Assembly (NCBI RefSeq): GCF_010993955.1
Contig: NZ_WIXL01000004.1
Coordinates: 1 to 64,000 of the forward strand
Length of the DNA stretch: 64,000 bases
Direction of reading: 5' to 3'
DNA from: Oceanobacillus halotolerans
GTDB lineage: Bacteria > Bacillota > Bacilli > Bacillales > Amphibacillaceae
Made by a program: the position numbers and the translations under genes. The notes under the pieces are model-generated. The model saw only the letters and a program-made list of their open reading frames with translations. It made no database searches and was not told the DNA's origin. Each line of letters opens with the position of its first letter. The first letter of the stretch is position 1. This document shows, in pieces, positions 8,324-18,892 of this stretch.

Positions 8324-9505
8324 TTATTTTTCTTTACCGTAATGCTTCATTAAAAAGTGCACGAAAATATCATCCCTTGCCAACCCTACCTCATGCTGAC
8401 GTTTTAAAAACTTTTCCGCATCGGTAAAAGTCGCGAATGTTTCAGGCATTTTCGTTTGATTTTTTTCAATTACCCACTGCCCATCTCTGGCAGGATATAG
8501 AAAAAACCAGTCTTCTTCTCGATTTTGATAAAGCGTACCAAAGGAAGATTCCTTTACATTATATCGATTTCGATATGCATCTTCTGGTAATGGTTTTAGC
8601 GGGAAGCTTTCTGCTACAAATAATTGATACGCTTCATCTGTTAATGAACATCCCGAAGCTTTCGCATGTCCACCACCTCCAAATGTACTAGCTACATCTG
8701 ACACATCCACATCATCATGGATCGTTCGAAAACCGACACGTTTTGCTCCTAGATTCAAAATAACGATGTAATCTAGATGTGGATAGGTTTTCCCAAGCTC
8801 ATTTCCTAATTCAGAGTGATACGATTCAGCATGAACAATCCCAGCGTAATAATCATGTACTTGTTTTTGAATAAGCTCCCGCCTTTTCCGACGAATATAC
8901 CTTATGATTTTATCGTCTTCCATATCAAGTAATTTCGTCTCAAAATCATCAAAATAAAAGCGATCACTTATACTTAAACGTTCGATCATCATTTCTTCAA
9001 ATTGATGGATCGAAAGTAAAAAGAACAGCGAATTAAGGCGTTTAGCCTGTTCGTTGCCATTTGCTTCCCATTCCCATGTATCATATTGCCGAATCAGCTC
9101 AACAAATTCTGTTAAAGCTTTAGATGGTTGTAGTAGTTGTTGTTCCACCAAATAGTCGTAAAATAAAGACGTTGCTGAATTCAGTTTTCCTACATCATCT
9201 TCTACTGCGACATGACCCCAATCATACTCATTAAAGTGAAGAGATGTTTTGTGGTGATCGATAAACTGAACCTTCCCACCTTCTTGATAAAAGCTTTCCA
9301 ATCTAGTTTCGTTTTTCTCATTAACTGACAGGTCTGTAATAAACAGAAAAGTTCCTTTATTTCCATGATCTAAAAAATATTCTACTTCACGATCAAGTCC
9401 TGATACGGAATTATAACGAACCGATACCTCTCTCCCTAAAGCTAACTTTGCTAAAATACCGCATCCAACTCCATCTAAATCATTATGTGATAAAAGTCTA
9501 TACAT
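8324..9505 (-). CDS. nrnB: DHH-family oligoribonuclease / phosphodiesterase NrnB
   Basis: DHH/DHHA1 phosphoesterase, like B. subtilis NrnB (YngD), which degrades short RNA oligonucleotides 3' to 5'. About 393 residues. Motifs: HNDLDGVGCG near the N-terminus, DLSVNE, the defining FIDHHKTS, and the C-terminal DHHA1 signature FGGGGHAKASG. Mn-dependent hydrolysis is expected from the family. The ATG at 9505 has AAAGAGGTG eight bases ahead; the GTG at 9514 falls inside that site. Single gene with its own terminator. NrnA versus NrnB is judged from length and motif context. Confidence 0.85.
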   Translation of the reverse strand: MYRLLSHNDLDGVGCGILAKLALGREVSVRYNSVSGLDREVEYFLDHGNKGTFLFITDLSVNEKNETRLESFYQEGGKVQFIDHHKTSLHFNEYDWGHVAVEDDVGKLNSATSLFYDYLVEQQLLQPSKALTEFVELIRQYDTWEWEANGNEQAKRLNSLFFLLSIHQFEEMMIERLSISDRFYFDDFETKLLDMEDDKIIRYIRRKRRELIQKQVHDYYAGIVHAESYHSELGNELGKTYPHLDYIVILNLGAKRVGFRTIHDDVDVSDVASTFGGGGHAKASGCSLTDEAYQLFVAESFPLKPLPEDAYRNRYNVKESSFGTLYQNREEDWFFLYPARDGQWVIEKNQTKMPETFATFTDAEKFLKRQHEVGLARDDIFVHFLMKHYGKEK

Positions 9506-9706
9506 CTTTGTCACCTCTTTTAGTAGTATGAGTTATAGAATGTATTTTATTGCATAAATCATTGTTGATTATTTATATGTAATTACCTTATTTTGATTAA
9601 AATGGATTAAACTCCGCACCTGTCTACACAATAATCCAACTACGACATAACTTAATTATGTGAGCGAAGTTCTCACCGAAAATCTTTTCAAAAAGGAGGA
9701 GATTTC

Positions 9707-9811
9707 ATGACTGCAACTTATGGTGCAGGCGGAGGCTTTGCGTTAATAGTTGTATTATTCATCCTACTAATCATCGTTGGTGCTTCTTGGGGCGGATATG
9801 GCGTATACTAA
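9707..9811 (+). CDS. YjcZ-family tiny membrane protein (34 aa)
   Basis: A 34-residue reading frame with a strong AAAAGGAGGAG site. Gly-rich start (YGAGGGFAL), one hydrophobic helix (IVVLFILLIIVGA) and the family ending SWGGYGVY match the YjcZ / tiny transmembrane sporulation-associated family common in Bacillaceae. It is followed at once by a good terminator, so it is its own transcript. Function of the family is unknown; several members are expressed in sporulation or found in the spore coat. Confidence 0.92.
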   Translation: MTATYGAGGGFALIVVLFILLIIVGASWGGYGVY

Positions 9812-9822
9812 GTAGCAAGCAA

Positions 9823-9856
9823 AAAAAGTGCCCGTACTGATGCGGGCACTTTTTGT
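9823..9856 (+). terminator. Terminator of YjcZ-family gene
   Basis: AAAAAGTGCCCG / CGGGCACTTTTT stem with an eight-base loop followed by a T-rich tail, 11 bases past the stop codon. Confidence 0.92.
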
Positions 9857-9916
9857 TTTTAATTTATTGTAAACACACCAGTTAACATTTCTATAGGCTG
9901 CATATATCATGGAGTA

Positions 9917-10045
9917 GTGTTCTCTGTTACTTTTTGGAACCTTTTTTTGTCGATTTGGTCACTGAGAGGCGGTCTCTGTTTCCTTTGAGCTTTTTTTCTC
10001 GCCGATTCGGTCACTGACACGTGGTCTCTGTTACTTTTTTACTTC
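9917..10045. repeat. Repeat family G, CTCTGTTACTTTTT units
   Basis: Tandem imperfect units of roughly 60 bp combining CTCTGTTACTTTTT with a GATTYGGTCACTGA segment. Similar units occur at about 47166-47262 and a partial one near 20185-20215. No reading frame. This fills most of the gap between the YjcZ-family gene and ssrA. Confidence 0.65.
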
Positions 10046-10143
10046 TATTTTTACCAGTTATGTCATAGAAAGACTAAAACGCCATCACACTCAAATATAA
10101 AAAATTTAATCTACATACAACAAAAAACCACCAATTTATGTAT

Positions 10144-10509
10144 TGGTGGAGACGGTGGGAATCGAACCCACGTCCAGAGATATTGCCACTCAGGCTTCTA
10201 CACGTGTAGTTGGTATATTATCATTCACTAATCTTTCAGCCTACCAACAGGCTTCTAAGTTAGCTAGTCTGATTAATTTCAACGACCATCCTCAGACGGC
10301 GAATGACCGTATAGCCCGCTCGATTTGAGACCCTTCAATCTGCCACACGGGCGATAGCAGGAAGGATCGCTTAAGCAGTGCTTACGCAGCTGCTAAAGCT
10401 GGTTGATTGTTTTCTTTGCCAGTTATATTTAGGCGATAACGTTTTACGAGCCGTAACCTCGACGCGCAACCTGAGCTCAACCTATCCCTGTCGAATCCGT
10501 AACGTCCCC
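10144..10509 (-). ncRNA. ssrA: tmRNA (ssrA)
   Basis: Transfer-messenger RNA for rescue of stalled ribosomes. The 5' end GGGGACGTTACGGATTCGAC and the 3' end with T-arm GGGTTCGATTCCC and encoded CCA are both present, and the acceptor stem pairs GGGGACG with CGTCTCC. The resume frame reads GKENNQPALAAA then TAA, a hydrophobic ALAAA-type degradation tag. Length is 366 nt, normal for Bacillaceae. It lies just downstream of smpB on the same strand and has its own promoter. Confidence 0.97.
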
Positions 10510-10581
10510 ATATAAAATGAGAAAACGCTTGGGATCATTGAGCTATTATTAACTTGTTAATGTCTCCCTAAGACAATTCTT

Positions 10582-10609
10582 ATTATAGCATATTTCACGT
10601 TAAAATCAA
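10582..10609 (-). promoter_or_regulatory. SigA-type promoter of ssrA
   Basis: On the minus strand TTGATT and TATAAT are separated by 16 bases, about 75 bases before the mature tmRNA 5' end, between smpB and ssrA. Read from sequence only. Confidence 0.75.
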
Positions 10610-10631
10610 GGCATGGAAGGATTTAACAGCT

Positions 10632-11096
10632 CTAACGCATGTGATCCTTGATCGCTCGGTCTACATCTCGTTTCATTTGCTTACGTTTAAGATCTTCGCG
10701 TTTATCATATTTCTTTTTCCCTTTACCTAGTCCAATTAACACCTTGGCAAATCCATTTTTAATATACAGCTTCAATGGAACTAATGCATACCCCTGCTGC
10801 TGTGTTAACCCAATTAATTTATCAATTTCTTTTCGATGTAATAGCAGTTTACGAGTACGTGTTGGATCATGATTAAATCGATTTCCTTGCTCATAAGTTG
10901 CAATATGCATATTAATTAACTTTACTTCTCCGCGATCAATTCGAGCATGAGCATCTTTTAAATTGACGCGACCAGCACGGATCGATTTAATCTCTGTACC
11001 TTGTAGGACAATTCCTGCTTCATACGTATCCTCAATAAAATAATCATGTGATGCTTTTTTATTTTGTGCAATAACATTTCCTTTACCCTTTGGCAT
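10632..11096 (-). CDS. smpB: SsrA-binding protein SmpB
   Basis: Partner of tmRNA in trans-translation; binds the tRNA-like domain and takes the place of the codon-anticodon helix in the ribosome. 154 residues, normal size. Family marks: [20 protein letters not shown] at the N-terminus, [10 protein letters not shown] and the basic C-terminal tail with [12 protein letters not shown]. The start has a purine-rich AGGAGGAAAT site. ssrA follows directly, the usual arrangement. Confidence 0.98.
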   Translation of the reverse strand: MPKGKGNVIAQNKKASHDYFIEDTYEAGIVLQGTEIKSIRAGRVNLKDAHARIDRGEVKLINMHIATYEQGNRFNHDPTRTRKLLLHRKEIDKLIGLTQQQGYALVPLKLYIKNGFAKVLIGLGKGKKKYDKREDLKRKQMKRDVDRAIKDHMR

Positions 11097-11220
11097 ATGA
11101 TTTCCTCCTACTCCTACATGGCATTTATTTTACCAAACATTCTTAGTGATTCCAATTAGTTGGATGTATTAAGCTGTACCTCTATTAGGAAGTACAGCTT
11201 CTATATACCAATTATCTCGT

Positions 11221-12030
11221 TTACATGAATAATAACAAACTTACTGCCATCAGTGCCATCCCACTAATCACACCATAGATAGACAGATGTGCTTCATCGT
11301 ATTTTTTAGCTGCAGGTAGTAATTCATCGAGCGAAATAAATACCATTATACCCGCAACAGCCGCAAAAATAATGCCAAACATCATATCACTTAAAAATGG
11401 CATCAATACTAAAAATGCTACCAATGCGCCGACTGGTTCAGCTAAACCAGATAAAAAGGAATACTTAAATGCCTTCTTTTTACTTTCCGTAGCATAATAA
11501 ATTGGTACAGAAACAGCAATGCCTTCTGGTATATTGTGTATCGCAATAGCAATAGCGATTGCTAGACCTAATGTTGGATCTTGTATAGTCGAAACAAATG
11601 TCGCAATACCTTCAGGAAAGTTATGAATACCTATCGCTAATGCAGTAAAGACGCCCATTTTCATCAAATCTGGATCTTTTAATACCCTTTTTGGTTCCTT
11701 CATATCCTCAATCTTTTTTAGTTCGTGTGGATTCGAATATTTTGGGATAAAACGATCAATTACCCCAATTAAAATCATTCCTGCAAAAAAGGAGATTACT
11801 GTTACCCAATTTCCACCTATTTCACCTAACTCACTGATTAACGCTTCTTGAGCTTTAAAAAAGATATCAATCATTGAAACATAAATCATGACACCAGCCG
11901 AAAAACCCAATGAAAACGATAGAAATTTCGTATTTGTCGTTTTAGCAAAGAAAGCCAAAAAACTACCAATACCTGTTGCAAGACCAGCAAGTAAGGTAAA
12001 TAAAAACGCTAAAACTAATTCTTGTGACAT
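11221..12030 (-). CDS. ZIP-family divalent metal transporter
   Basis: Integral membrane transporter, about 269 residues, of the ZIP (ZupT-like) family, expected to bring Zn2+ or another divalent metal into the cytoplasm. Two metal-site motifs are visible in consecutive helices, IHNFPEGIATF and IHNIPEGIAVS, and about eight hydrophobic segments are present. The ATG at 12030 has AAAGGTGAA just upstream; the longer start at 12057 adds only a Lys-rich leader. Monocistronic, between smpB and rnr. Metal preference is not visible. Confidence 0.92.
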   Translation of the reverse strand: MSQELVLAFLFTLLAGLATGIGSFLAFFAKTTNTKFLSFSLGFSAGVMIYVSMIDIFFKAQEALISELGEIGGNWVTVISFFAGMILIGVIDRFIPKYSNPHELKKIEDMKEPKRVLKDPDLMKMGVFTALAIGIHNFPEGIATFVSTIQDPTLGLAIAIAIAIHNIPEGIAVSVPIYYATESKKKAFKYSFLSGLAEPVGALVAFLVLMPFLSDMMFGIIFAAVAGIMVFISLDELLPAAKKYDEAHLSIYGVISGMALMAVSLLLFM

Positions 12031-12183
12031 TTCACCTTTCCCCTTTTTTTTGGACATAATAACGAATGTTTACCTAACGAAACTTTTTAATTGATAGCTA
12101 TATATTATTCCAAAAAATCTTATTTTGCAACCATTTCAGCCACTTTTTAAAATTTTCTAAATTGATGTACTCTAAACATAGAA

Positions 12184-12222
12184 AAAGACTAATTCATGGG
12201 GGTTTCCCACTCATTAGTCTTT
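12184..12222 (-). terminator. Terminator of the secG-est-rnr operon
   Basis: AAAGACTAATTCATGGG pairs imperfectly with CCCACTCATTAGTCTTT just past the rnr stop codon, with a T-rich tail on the minus strand. Confidence 0.85.
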
Positions 12223-12245
12223 GCCTATCCATCAACTATACTATG

Positions 12246-14426
12246 TTATTTTTTCCTTTTTGCCCTAATTTTTTTCTTATTTTTTTTCGTATTTTTTGCT
12301 TGAACTAATTCAAAGTCCACAACACGCTCATCTAAATTAACACTTACAACTCTCACCTTCACTTCATCACCTATACGATAAATAGAACCTGTACGCTCCC
12401 CGATTAATGCATAGCTACGCTCATCAAAGTGGTAGTAATCATCGGTTAAGTAGCTAACATGGACTAATCCTTCGACCGTATTTTCTAACTCGACAAATAG
12501 CCCAAAGTTGGTAACAGAGCTAATCACCCCGACAAACTCCTCACCAATTTTATCTTGCATGTATTCGGCTTTCTTCAGATCATCTGTTTCTCTTTCGGCA
12601 TCCACCGCACCTCTTTCTCTTTCGGATGTATGCCGTGCAATTTCAGGTAATTTTTCTTTCCAGTGTTGAATCGTTTTTTCGTCCATTTTCTTTTCAATTA
12701 AATAGGTCCGAATCAGACGGTGGACAATTAAATCAGGGTACCTTCTAATTGGTGATGTAAAATGTGTATAGTAGCTTGTTGATAAACCAAAATGTCCGAT
12801 ACTTTGCGGGTCGTATTTTGCTTGTTTCATCGAACGTAACATCAGTTTAGAAACAATCATCTCTTCAGGCTTACCTTGTACTTCCTCAATCACTTTTTGT
12901 AATGCTTGTGGATGAACTTCATTTGCTGTTCCCTTTACAACGTATCCAAGTCCAGCTAGAAAATCAAAAAATTTACCAAGTTTTCCTTCATCAGGGTCTT
13001 CGTGGATCCGGTGAATAAATGGTACATCCATCCAATGGAAATGCTCAGCTACGGTTTCATTTGCTACTAGCATAAATTCCTCGATAAGACGCTCTGCAAC
13101 AGAACGTTCACGTAACACGACATCCTCTGCTTTTCCATTATTATCCACTAAAACTTGCGCCTCTTTAAAGTCAAAATCAATTGCGCCACGTCCCATCCGT
13201 TTACGGCGGAGAATTTCAGCTAACTTCTCCATCTCCTCAAACATCGGAACAAGTTCTTTATATCTAGACCGTACTTCTTCATCTTGGTCTACTAAAATTT
13301 TATTCACATCTTTATAGGTCATCCGTTCATTGGTACGAATGACACTCTGAAAAATTTCATGGTTGACTACCTCTCCAGCTGATGTAATTTCCATTTCACA
13401 GCCTAGCGTTAATCTGTCCACTTGTGGGTTTAACGAACAAATGCCATTTGATAAGCGATGCGGAATCATAGGGATAACGCGATCCACTAAGTAAACACTT
13501 GTCCCACGTTCGAATGCTTCTTTATCTATTGGAGAGTTTTCTTCCACATAATAGGTTACATCCGCAATATAAACGCCTAGTTTATAATTTCCATTCTCTA
13601 ATTGTTTAACTGTTACAGCATCATCTAAATCTTTCGCATCTGCACCATCAATGGTGACAATCGTTTCATCCCGTAAATCACGTCGATCTTTTATTTCCTC
13701 TTCAGAGATTGTATCGGGCGCTTGTTTGGCTTGATTCAACACTTCATCAGGGAAATCAATCGTAATTCCATTCTTATGAATGATCGAAATAATATCGATA
13801 CCTGGATCATTTTTATGACCTAAGATATGGATGATTTCACCTTCAGCGCTTTTACGGCCTTCTGGATATTTGGTAATACGTGCAATCACTTTATGGCCGT
13901 CAACAGCTCCATTTGCCATATTTTTAGGGACAAATATGTCATTTGGGATCCGCTTATCATCGGCAATAACAAATCCGAACGACTTATTATCTACATATGT
14001 CCCAACTACTTGTATAACCGCACGTTCTAGAATACGAATAACAGTTCCTTCAGGTCGTGATTTCTCTGTGTTTCCTTTTTCAATACGAACAAGTACGCGA
14101 TCATTATTCATGGCTGAAGCTAAATCAGATGGTTGAATATAAACATCTGACTGACCTTCATCATCTGGAATGAGAAAAGCAAACCCTTTTGCATGCATTT
14201 GAATCCTACCACGAACAAGATTCATTTTTTCAGGGAGACCAAAGCGATTTTTACGAGTACGAACAATTTCTCCTGATTCCTCTAATTCGTTTAACGATTT
14301 GACAAGCTCCTTAAAGTCTACTGAATCCGTAATGTGGAGTCCTTCCTCAATCTCATCAACTGCTAACGGTTTTGTACTATTTTCGTTAATATAGTTTCTA
14401 ATTTCATCTTTCATTTTGTCACTCAT
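12246..14426 (-). CDS. rnr: Ribonuclease R
   Basis: Processive 3'-5' exoribonuclease that degrades structured RNA and works with tmRNA-SmpB. About 726 residues: N-terminal winged-helix segment, two cold-shock RNA-binding domains, RNB catalytic domain with the Asp cluster in [12 protein letters not shown], an S1 domain ([18 protein letters not shown]) and a short Lys-rich tail, clearly shorter than the B. subtilis tail. The ATG at 14426 follows AAGGTGATAAC; the upstream start at 14444 lacks one. It is the last gene of secG-est-rnr, with smpB-ssrA nearby, the order of many Bacilli. Confidence 0.97.
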   Translation of the reverse strand: MSDKMKDEIRNYINENSTKPLAVDEIEEGLHITDSVDFKELVKSLNELEESGEIVRTRKNRFGLPEKMNLVRGRIQMHAKGFAFLIPDDEGQSDVYIQPSDLASAMNNDRVLVRIEKGNTEKSRPEGTVIRILERAVIQVVGTYVDNKSFGFVIADDKRIPNDIFVPKNMANGAVDGHKVIARITKYPEGRKSAEGEIIHILGHKNDPGIDIISIIHKNGITIDFPDEVLNQAKQAPDTISEEEIKDRRDLRDETIVTIDGADAKDLDDAVTVKQLENGNYKLGVYIADVTYYVEENSPIDKEAFERGTSVYLVDRVIPMIPHRLSNGICSLNPQVDRLTLGCEMEITSAGEVVNHEIFQSVIRTNERMTYKDVNKILVDQDEEVRSRYKELVPMFEEMEKLAEILRRKRMGRGAIDFDFKEAQVLVDNNGKAEDVVLRERSVAERLIEEFMLVANETVAEHFHWMDVPFIHRIHEDPDEGKLGKFFDFLAGLGYVVKGTANEVHPQALQKVIEEVQGKPEEMIVSKLMLRSMKQAKYDPQSIGHFGLSTSYYTHFTSPIRRYPDLIVHRLIRTYLIEKKMDEKTIQHWKEKLPEIARHTSERERGAVDAERETDDLKKAEYMQDKIGEEFVGVISSVTNFGLFVELENTVEGLVHVSYLTDDYYHFDERSYALIGERTGSIYRIGDEVKVRVVSVNLDERVVDFELVQAKNTKKNKKKIRAKRKK

Positions 14427-14472
14427 GTTATCACCTTCTTTCATCTTATTGTTAACTTCTTCTTATTTATTA

Positions 14473-15219
14473 TCATTCTTCCCACTCAAGGGATTCTAAG
14501 AACTGATAAATGTCTTCATGTAATTGTTCTTTTTCTTTATCCATTGTGATAACATGTCCAGATTCTTCATACCACTTTATCTCTTTGGTATCTGCTTCAA
14601 CATTTTGATAAATATGGTTAGCACTATTTGTATTAATCATTTCATCTTGCCTAGCCTGCACGACAAAAGTAGGTGCATAAATGGTATCAACATTTGCACT
14701 AACCTCATTAATTAAATTACCAATCTCATGGAACATATTATCAGACTTATCGAGTAATGTTTCAATTTCGTGATCAATCGTTTCCTTATCTTTTCCTTCT
14801 AATTGCTTATACTCTTTCGCTTTTGCAGTGAACCCTTTCGTTAACTCTTGTTCATTATCAAAGAACATTGGTGTACACATTGGGATAATTGCTTTTATTT
14901 TTTCCGAATATGCTAGTTTTAAACCTAGTACACCACCTAATGATAATCCAGCTACTGCAATTTCCTCATATCCTAAATCACGTAAATGCTGCAGTGCTTC
15001 TTCTACATCCTGCCACCATTGATCTGGATTGGTTTGAATCAGTTCTTCCAGTGGTGCACCATGTCCACGTAAAATTGGTGCATGACTTGTATACCCTTTC
15101 TTTTCTAAAAAACGGCCTAGCATGCGGACATCAGCAGAGTTTCCTGTAAATCCATGTAACAGTAACACAGCACGTGGACCTGCCTCAAATGTAAATGGTT
15201 TTGGTGGTTTAATTTTCAT
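14473..15219 (-). CDS. est: Carboxylesterase of the Est30/YvaK family
   Basis: Alpha/beta hydrolase of 248 residues, a monoacyl ester/carboxylesterase similar to Geobacillus Est30 and B. subtilis YvaK. The nucleophile Ser sits in AGLSLGGVL, the acid Asp in VQARQDEMI and the His in [10 protein letters not shown]; the oxyanion motif is [10 protein letters not shown]. The start has AAGGAGATAAGG. It lies between secG and rnr, its standard Bacillus neighbourhood. The natural substrate is unknown. Confidence 0.93.
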   Translation of the reverse strand: MKIKPPKPFTFEAGPRAVLLLHGFTGNSADVRMLGRFLEKKGYTSHAPILRGHGAPLEELIQTNPDQWWQDVEEALQHLRDLGYEEIAVAGLSLGGVLGLKLAYSEKIKAIIPMCTPMFFDNEQELTKGFTAKAKEYKQLEGKDKETIDHEIETLLDKSDNMFHEIGNLINEVSANVDTIYAPTFVVQARQDEMINTNSANHIYQNVEADTKEIKWYEESGHVITMDKEKEQLHEDIYQFLESLEWEE

Positions 15220-15293
15220 AATGCCTTATCTCCTTCGCCATATTTTTGTAAGAATGTATGTAAATGTAAAAAATTTCCTTGCTTTTCCGTTAA

Positions 15294-15327
15294 AAACCCT
15301 TATCACGGACTTTCGTGATAAGGGTTT
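15294..15327. terminator. Hairpin between secG and est
   Basis: Perfect 14-bp stem AAACCCTTATCACG / CGTGATAAGGGTTT immediately downstream of secG. It may attenuate rather than fully stop transcription into est-rnr. Confidence 0.8.
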
Positions 15328-15331
15328 GCGT

Positions 15332-15565
15332 TTATTGCAAAACATATGCACTTAAGAAAGCTAAGATGAAAAACAGCACTGCTGTTACAATCGTTCCACG
15401 GTGTAGAATCAAATCGACACCTCTTGCTTTCTGTTTTCCAAATAGCTGTTCAGCCCCACCTGAAATTGCTCCCGAAAGACCTGCACTTTTACCTGATTGT
15501 AATAGAACGAGAACAACCATCACTATTGCATCTATAACCAATAAAATATTAATAACACTAACCAT
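15332..15565 (-). CDS. secG: Preprotein translocase subunit SecG
   Basis: Small membrane subunit of the SecYEG protein-export channel. 77 residues with two transmembrane helices around the conserved loop [20 protein letters not shown] and a KARG segment. Normal length. An AGGAGGTG ribosome site lies about 12 bases ahead, rather far. First gene of the secG-est-rnr set. Confidence 0.95.
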   Translation of the reverse strand: MVSVINILLVIDAIVMVVLVLLQSGKSAGLSGAISGGAEQLFGKQKARGVDLILHRGTIVTAVLFFILAFLSAYVLQ

Positions 15566-15713
15566 GTCCCCATGACACCTCCTAAAGCGACAAATACCTA
15601 TAAATACTTTAGCATAAATAAGACATCCCTAGCAAGTTCGATTTTCTAGATAAGTGTATTCATTTTGCTATTTCAAGGAAATCATACGATAATAGAACAT
15701 GGTAGGTGATAAA

Positions 15714-16643
15714 ATGCAAAAAGAGTTTACCCTCAAAACGAATGATGGACTTGAGATTTTTTACAAAAAATGGAACAAAACAACCCAAGAACCTAAAGCA
15801 ATTATTCAGGTGGCCCATGGAATGGTAGAACATATTGGACGTTATGATGAGTTTGCAAACTATTTGGCAGACAATAATATTGTTGTTTATGGTAACGATC
15901 ACCGTGGACACGGGAAGACGGCTGAGAGTCAAGGCATTTTTGGCTATTTTGCAGCTGAAAATGGATTTCAAAAGACGACAAACGACTTAATCGAGATTAC
16001 AAAAATAATTCGACAAAGCTATCCTTCAACGCCAATATACTTATTTGGTCATAGTATGGGTTCTTTTTTAGCACGTCAATATATTCAGACAAGCAGTCAC
16101 TTAATTGATGGTGTTATTCTGATGGGGACTGGTTATTTTCCAAAAGCGTCACTTTTAGCTGGTAAAACAATGGCTAGTACATTACCACCTTCTGAAAAAT
16201 CAAAGTTAATGAATAAAATTGTCTTCGGTTCATATAATCAACGAATTAAAGGACGCAGAACCATTTTTGATTGGTTAACCAGGGATGATGATGAGGTTGA
16301 TGAATTTATACGTGATCCATACAATGGCTTTGTGCCAACAGCAAGATTTTTTTATGACTTAATGGATGGTTTATTACAAATTCATGACCAGAATCAAAAC
16401 AAAGAAATACCGAAAAATCTACCAATGCTATTCATTAGCGGTGATAAAGACCCTGTTGGGGAATACGCAAAAGGAGTATGGCGAACCGCCCATCTATATG
16501 AAGAGTTGGGATTAGAAAACATTACCACTGTTCTTTATGAAGGTGCAAGACATGAATTATTACATGAGATAAATAAAGAAGAAGTCTTTCGAACAATATA
16601 TGAGTGGATAAATCAACAGTGTAGGAAGAAAAATAAGGAATGA
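15714..16643 (+). CDS. Alpha/beta hydrolase, monoacylglycerol lipase type
   Basis: About 309-residue serine hydrolase of the Hydrolase_4 (monoglyceride lipase-like) family. Visible catalytic parts: HGMVEHIGRY near the N-terminus, nucleophile Ser in FGHSMGSFLA, acid Asp in SGDKDPVG and His in GARHELLHE. No signal peptide, so probably cytoplasmic. The ATG at 15714 has TAGGTGATAAA; the ATG at 15699 would put the site inside the gene. Likely lysophospholipid or monoglyceride hydrolysis; substrate not provable. Followed by a family B repeat. Confidence 0.88.
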   Translation: MQKEFTLKTNDGLEIFYKKWNKTTQEPKAIIQVAHGMVEHIGRYDEFANYLADNNIVVYGNDHRGHGKTAESQGIFGYFAAENGFQKTTNDLIEITKIIRQSYPSTPIYLFGHSMGSFLARQYIQTSSHLIDGVILMGTGYFPKASLLAGKTMASTLPPSEKSKLMNKIVFGSYNQRIKGRRTIFDWLTRDDDEVDEFIRDPYNGFVPTARFFYDLMDGLLQIHDQNQNKEIPKNLPMLFISGDKDPVGEYAKGVWRTAHLYEELGLENITTVLYEGARHELLHEINKEEVFRTIYEWINQQCRKKNKE

Positions 16644-16658
16644 TTTTAGTTTACTATT

Positions 16659-16992
16659 AGTACGTGTTCAAAAAGGAGGATAAAAAGGACCGAGTCGGCT
16701 AAGGTCTCAGGCGTCCTGTTGCAACGCCTCACGCTAACGTCCTGTCGAGTCCCACTGGCTAAAACCGTCACGTCAATCGCAACGCCAGTACTAGCACGTC
16801 CAGTGCGTCGAAAGTCGAGGCGGCGAAGCTCCCAGTAGTGGAGCGGATGTGCAATTAATACGTGAGCACAAGGAATGCTCCCTAGAATCTACATCACACG
16901 AAGGAAAAGTGTAGTTCTTTTCAAAGGAGCTAAAAAGTAGAGCCAACGAAGAAATTAGATGTGTCATTTTTACCGGACTTTTTGAACATCCT
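16659..16992 (+). repeat. MITE-like repeat family B, copy 1
   Basis: About 334 bp bounded by GTGTTCAAAAAG at the left and CTTTTTGAACA at the right, an 11-bp terminal inverted repeat. It matches, in reverse, the element at 57075-57347. This copy has about 60 extra bases in the first half (imperfect internal duplication of the AACGC..ACGTCC segment). No open frame. TATT occurs at both flanks, a possible target duplication. Confidence 0.85.
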
Positions 16993-17033
16993 TATTAGAG
17001 TAATTGGTTGTATGGACAAGTAATGGTGATTAC

Positions 17034-17061
17034 TTGAAACAACTTGTACAAACCATATAAA
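17034..17061 (+). promoter_or_regulatory. Candidate ptsI promoter
   Basis: TTGAAA and TATAAA with a 16-base spacer lie between the family B repeat and ptsI, about 45 bases ahead of the start codon. This would give ptsI its own transcript. Confidence 0.55.
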
Positions 17062-17105
17062 ATGAAGTGTAGACGAATTTTTACTGAAGGGTTGGTAGAA
17101 CGACA

Positions 17106-18818
17106 ATGACAAACATCCAAGGAATTGCCGCATCATCAGGGATTGCGATAGCAAAAGCATATCAGCTTGTTACACCTTCATTAAACTATGAAAAGAAAAC
17201 AGTTGAAAATGTAGACAAAGAAATCGAACGACTAGATGACGCACTAGATATTTCAAAGCAAGAACTAGAAAAAATAAAAGCACATACAAAAAAAGAACTT
17301 GGTGATGAGCATGCTGAAATATTCTCAGCACACTTACTTGTGTTAAGTGATCCAGAACTTATTAATCCAATGAAAGAAAAAATTAAATCGGACAATGTCG
17401 TTGCAGAAGCGGCACTAGAAGAAACAGCCAATATGTTCATTGATATGTTTAAAAATATGGATAATGAATACATGCGAGAACGTGCTGCTGACATACAAGA
17501 TGTGACTAAACGTGTAATGGCACATTTGATTGGAGTCACATTTCCAGATCCAGCATTAATTGATGAGGAAGTAATTGTGATTGCAAATGATTTAACACCA
17601 TCCGATACAGCACAATTAAACCGTCAATTTGTGAAAGGCTTTGCAACTGATATTGGAGGTAGAACATCCCACTCTGCTATTATGGCAAGATCACTCGAAA
17701 TTCCAGCTGTTGTTGGAACAAAGGAAGTAACACAATCCATCCAACAAGATGATATGCTGATTGTAGATGGAATCGAAGGGGTTGTCATCGTTAACCCATC
17801 AGATGAAGAACTAAAAGCATATCAAGAGAAACAGGAAAATTTTGCAAAACAGAAAGAAGAATGGGCGAAATTAAAAGATGAACCATCACTTTCTAAAGAC
17901 GGAGAGCAAGTTGAACTTGCTGCTAACATTGGTACGCCAGAAGATGTAGTTGGTGTGTTAGATAATGGTGGAGAAGGAATTGGTCTATATCGAACAGAAT
18001 TTTTATACATGGGTAAAAGTGCACTACCAACAGAGGAAGAACAATACGAAGCTTATAAATCGGTGCTAGAACAAATGAACGATAAACCTGTTGTGGTTCG
18101 AACACTTGATATTGGTGGCGATAAAGAATTAAGTTACCTAGATCTGCCAGAAGAACTAAATCCATTTTTAGGCTTCCGTGCTATCCGTTTCTGTCTAGAA
18201 AATGAGGATATTTTCCGTACACAATTACGTGCATTATTACGTGCAAGCGTTCATGGCAACTTAAAAATTATGTTCCCAATGATTGCAACACTAGAAGAAT
18301 TCCGTCAAGCAAAAGCATTATTATTAGATGAAAAAGAGAATTTGAAAAACGAAGGTAAAGATGTTTCCGATAGCATAGAAATTGGTATTATGGTGGAAAT
18401 TCCATCTACCGCTGTCATCGCGAAGCAGTTTGCAAAAGAGGTTGATTTCTTCAGTATTGGAACAAATGACTTAATTCAATACACCATGGCTGCGGACCGT
18501 ATGAACGAACAAGTTTCATACTTATATCAACCATATCACCCAGCAATCCTAAACTTAGTCAATAATGTCATTGAAGCAGCACACAGTGAGGGAAAATGGG
18601 CTGGTATGTGTGGCGAAATGGCTGGCGACTCCATTGCCATTCCAATTTTACTTGGATTAGGATTGGATGAGTTTAGTATGAGCGCGACATCCATCTTACC
18701 TGCACGTACACAAATCCGCGGGTTATCAAAAGAAAAAATGGAGTCCTACAAAGATAAGATCCTATCCATGGGTACAGCTGAAGAAGTTATGGAATTCGTT
18801 AAAGAAAAAACAGAATAA
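17106..18818 (+). CDS. ptsI: PTS enzyme I (PEP-protein phosphotransferase)
   Basis: Cytoplasmic enzyme that takes phosphate from PEP and passes it to HPr, feeding all PTS sugar transporters. 570 residues, standard length. The N-terminal HPr-binding domain is followed by the swivelling phosphohistidine domain, with the active His at residue 189 in [12 protein letters not shown], then the PEP-binding TIM barrel with [20 protein letters not shown] and the catalytic Cys in GMCGEMAGD. No ptsH lies upstream, unlike the usual ptsHI pair. The ribosome site (GAAGGG) is distant from the start. Confidence 0.98.
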   Translation: MTNIQGIAASSGIAIAKAYQLVTPSLNYEKKTVENVDKEIERLDDALDISKQELEKIKAHTKKELGDEHAEIFSAHLLVLSDPELINPMKEKIKSDNVVAEAALEETANMFIDMFKNMDNEYMRERAADIQDVTKRVMAHLIGVTFPDPALIDEEVIVIANDLTPSDTAQLNRQFVKGFATDIGGRTSHSAIMARSLEIPAVVGTKEVTQSIQQDDMLIVDGIEGVVIVNPSDEELKAYQEKQENFAKQKEEWAKLKDEPSLSKDGEQVELAANIGTPEDVVGVLDNGGEGIGLYRTEFLYMGKSALPTEEEQYEAYKSVLEQMNDKPVVVRTLDIGGDKELSYLDLPEELNPFLGFRAIRFCLENEDIFRTQLRALLRASVHGNLKIMFPMIATLEEFRQAKALLLDEKENLKNEGKDVSDSIEIGIMVEIPSTAVIAKQFAKEVDFFSIGTNDLIQYTMAADRMNEQVSYLYQPYHPAILNLVNNVIEAAHSEGKWAGMCGEMAGDSIAIPILLGLGLDEFSMSATSILPARTQIRGLSKEKMESYKDKILSMGTAEEVMEFVKEKTE

Positions 18819-18833
18819 ATAAGGTGTAAAAAA

Positions 18834-18869
18834 TGCTCAGGCTTTTTATAAGGACCTGAGCACTTTTTT
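18834..18869 (+). terminator. Terminator of ptsI
   Basis: TGCTCAGG / CCTGAGCA stem with a 13-base loop followed by six T residues, shortly after the stop codon. Confidence 0.93.
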
Positions 18870-18892
18870 GTTTAAGAATGTGTTCGTTTTGT

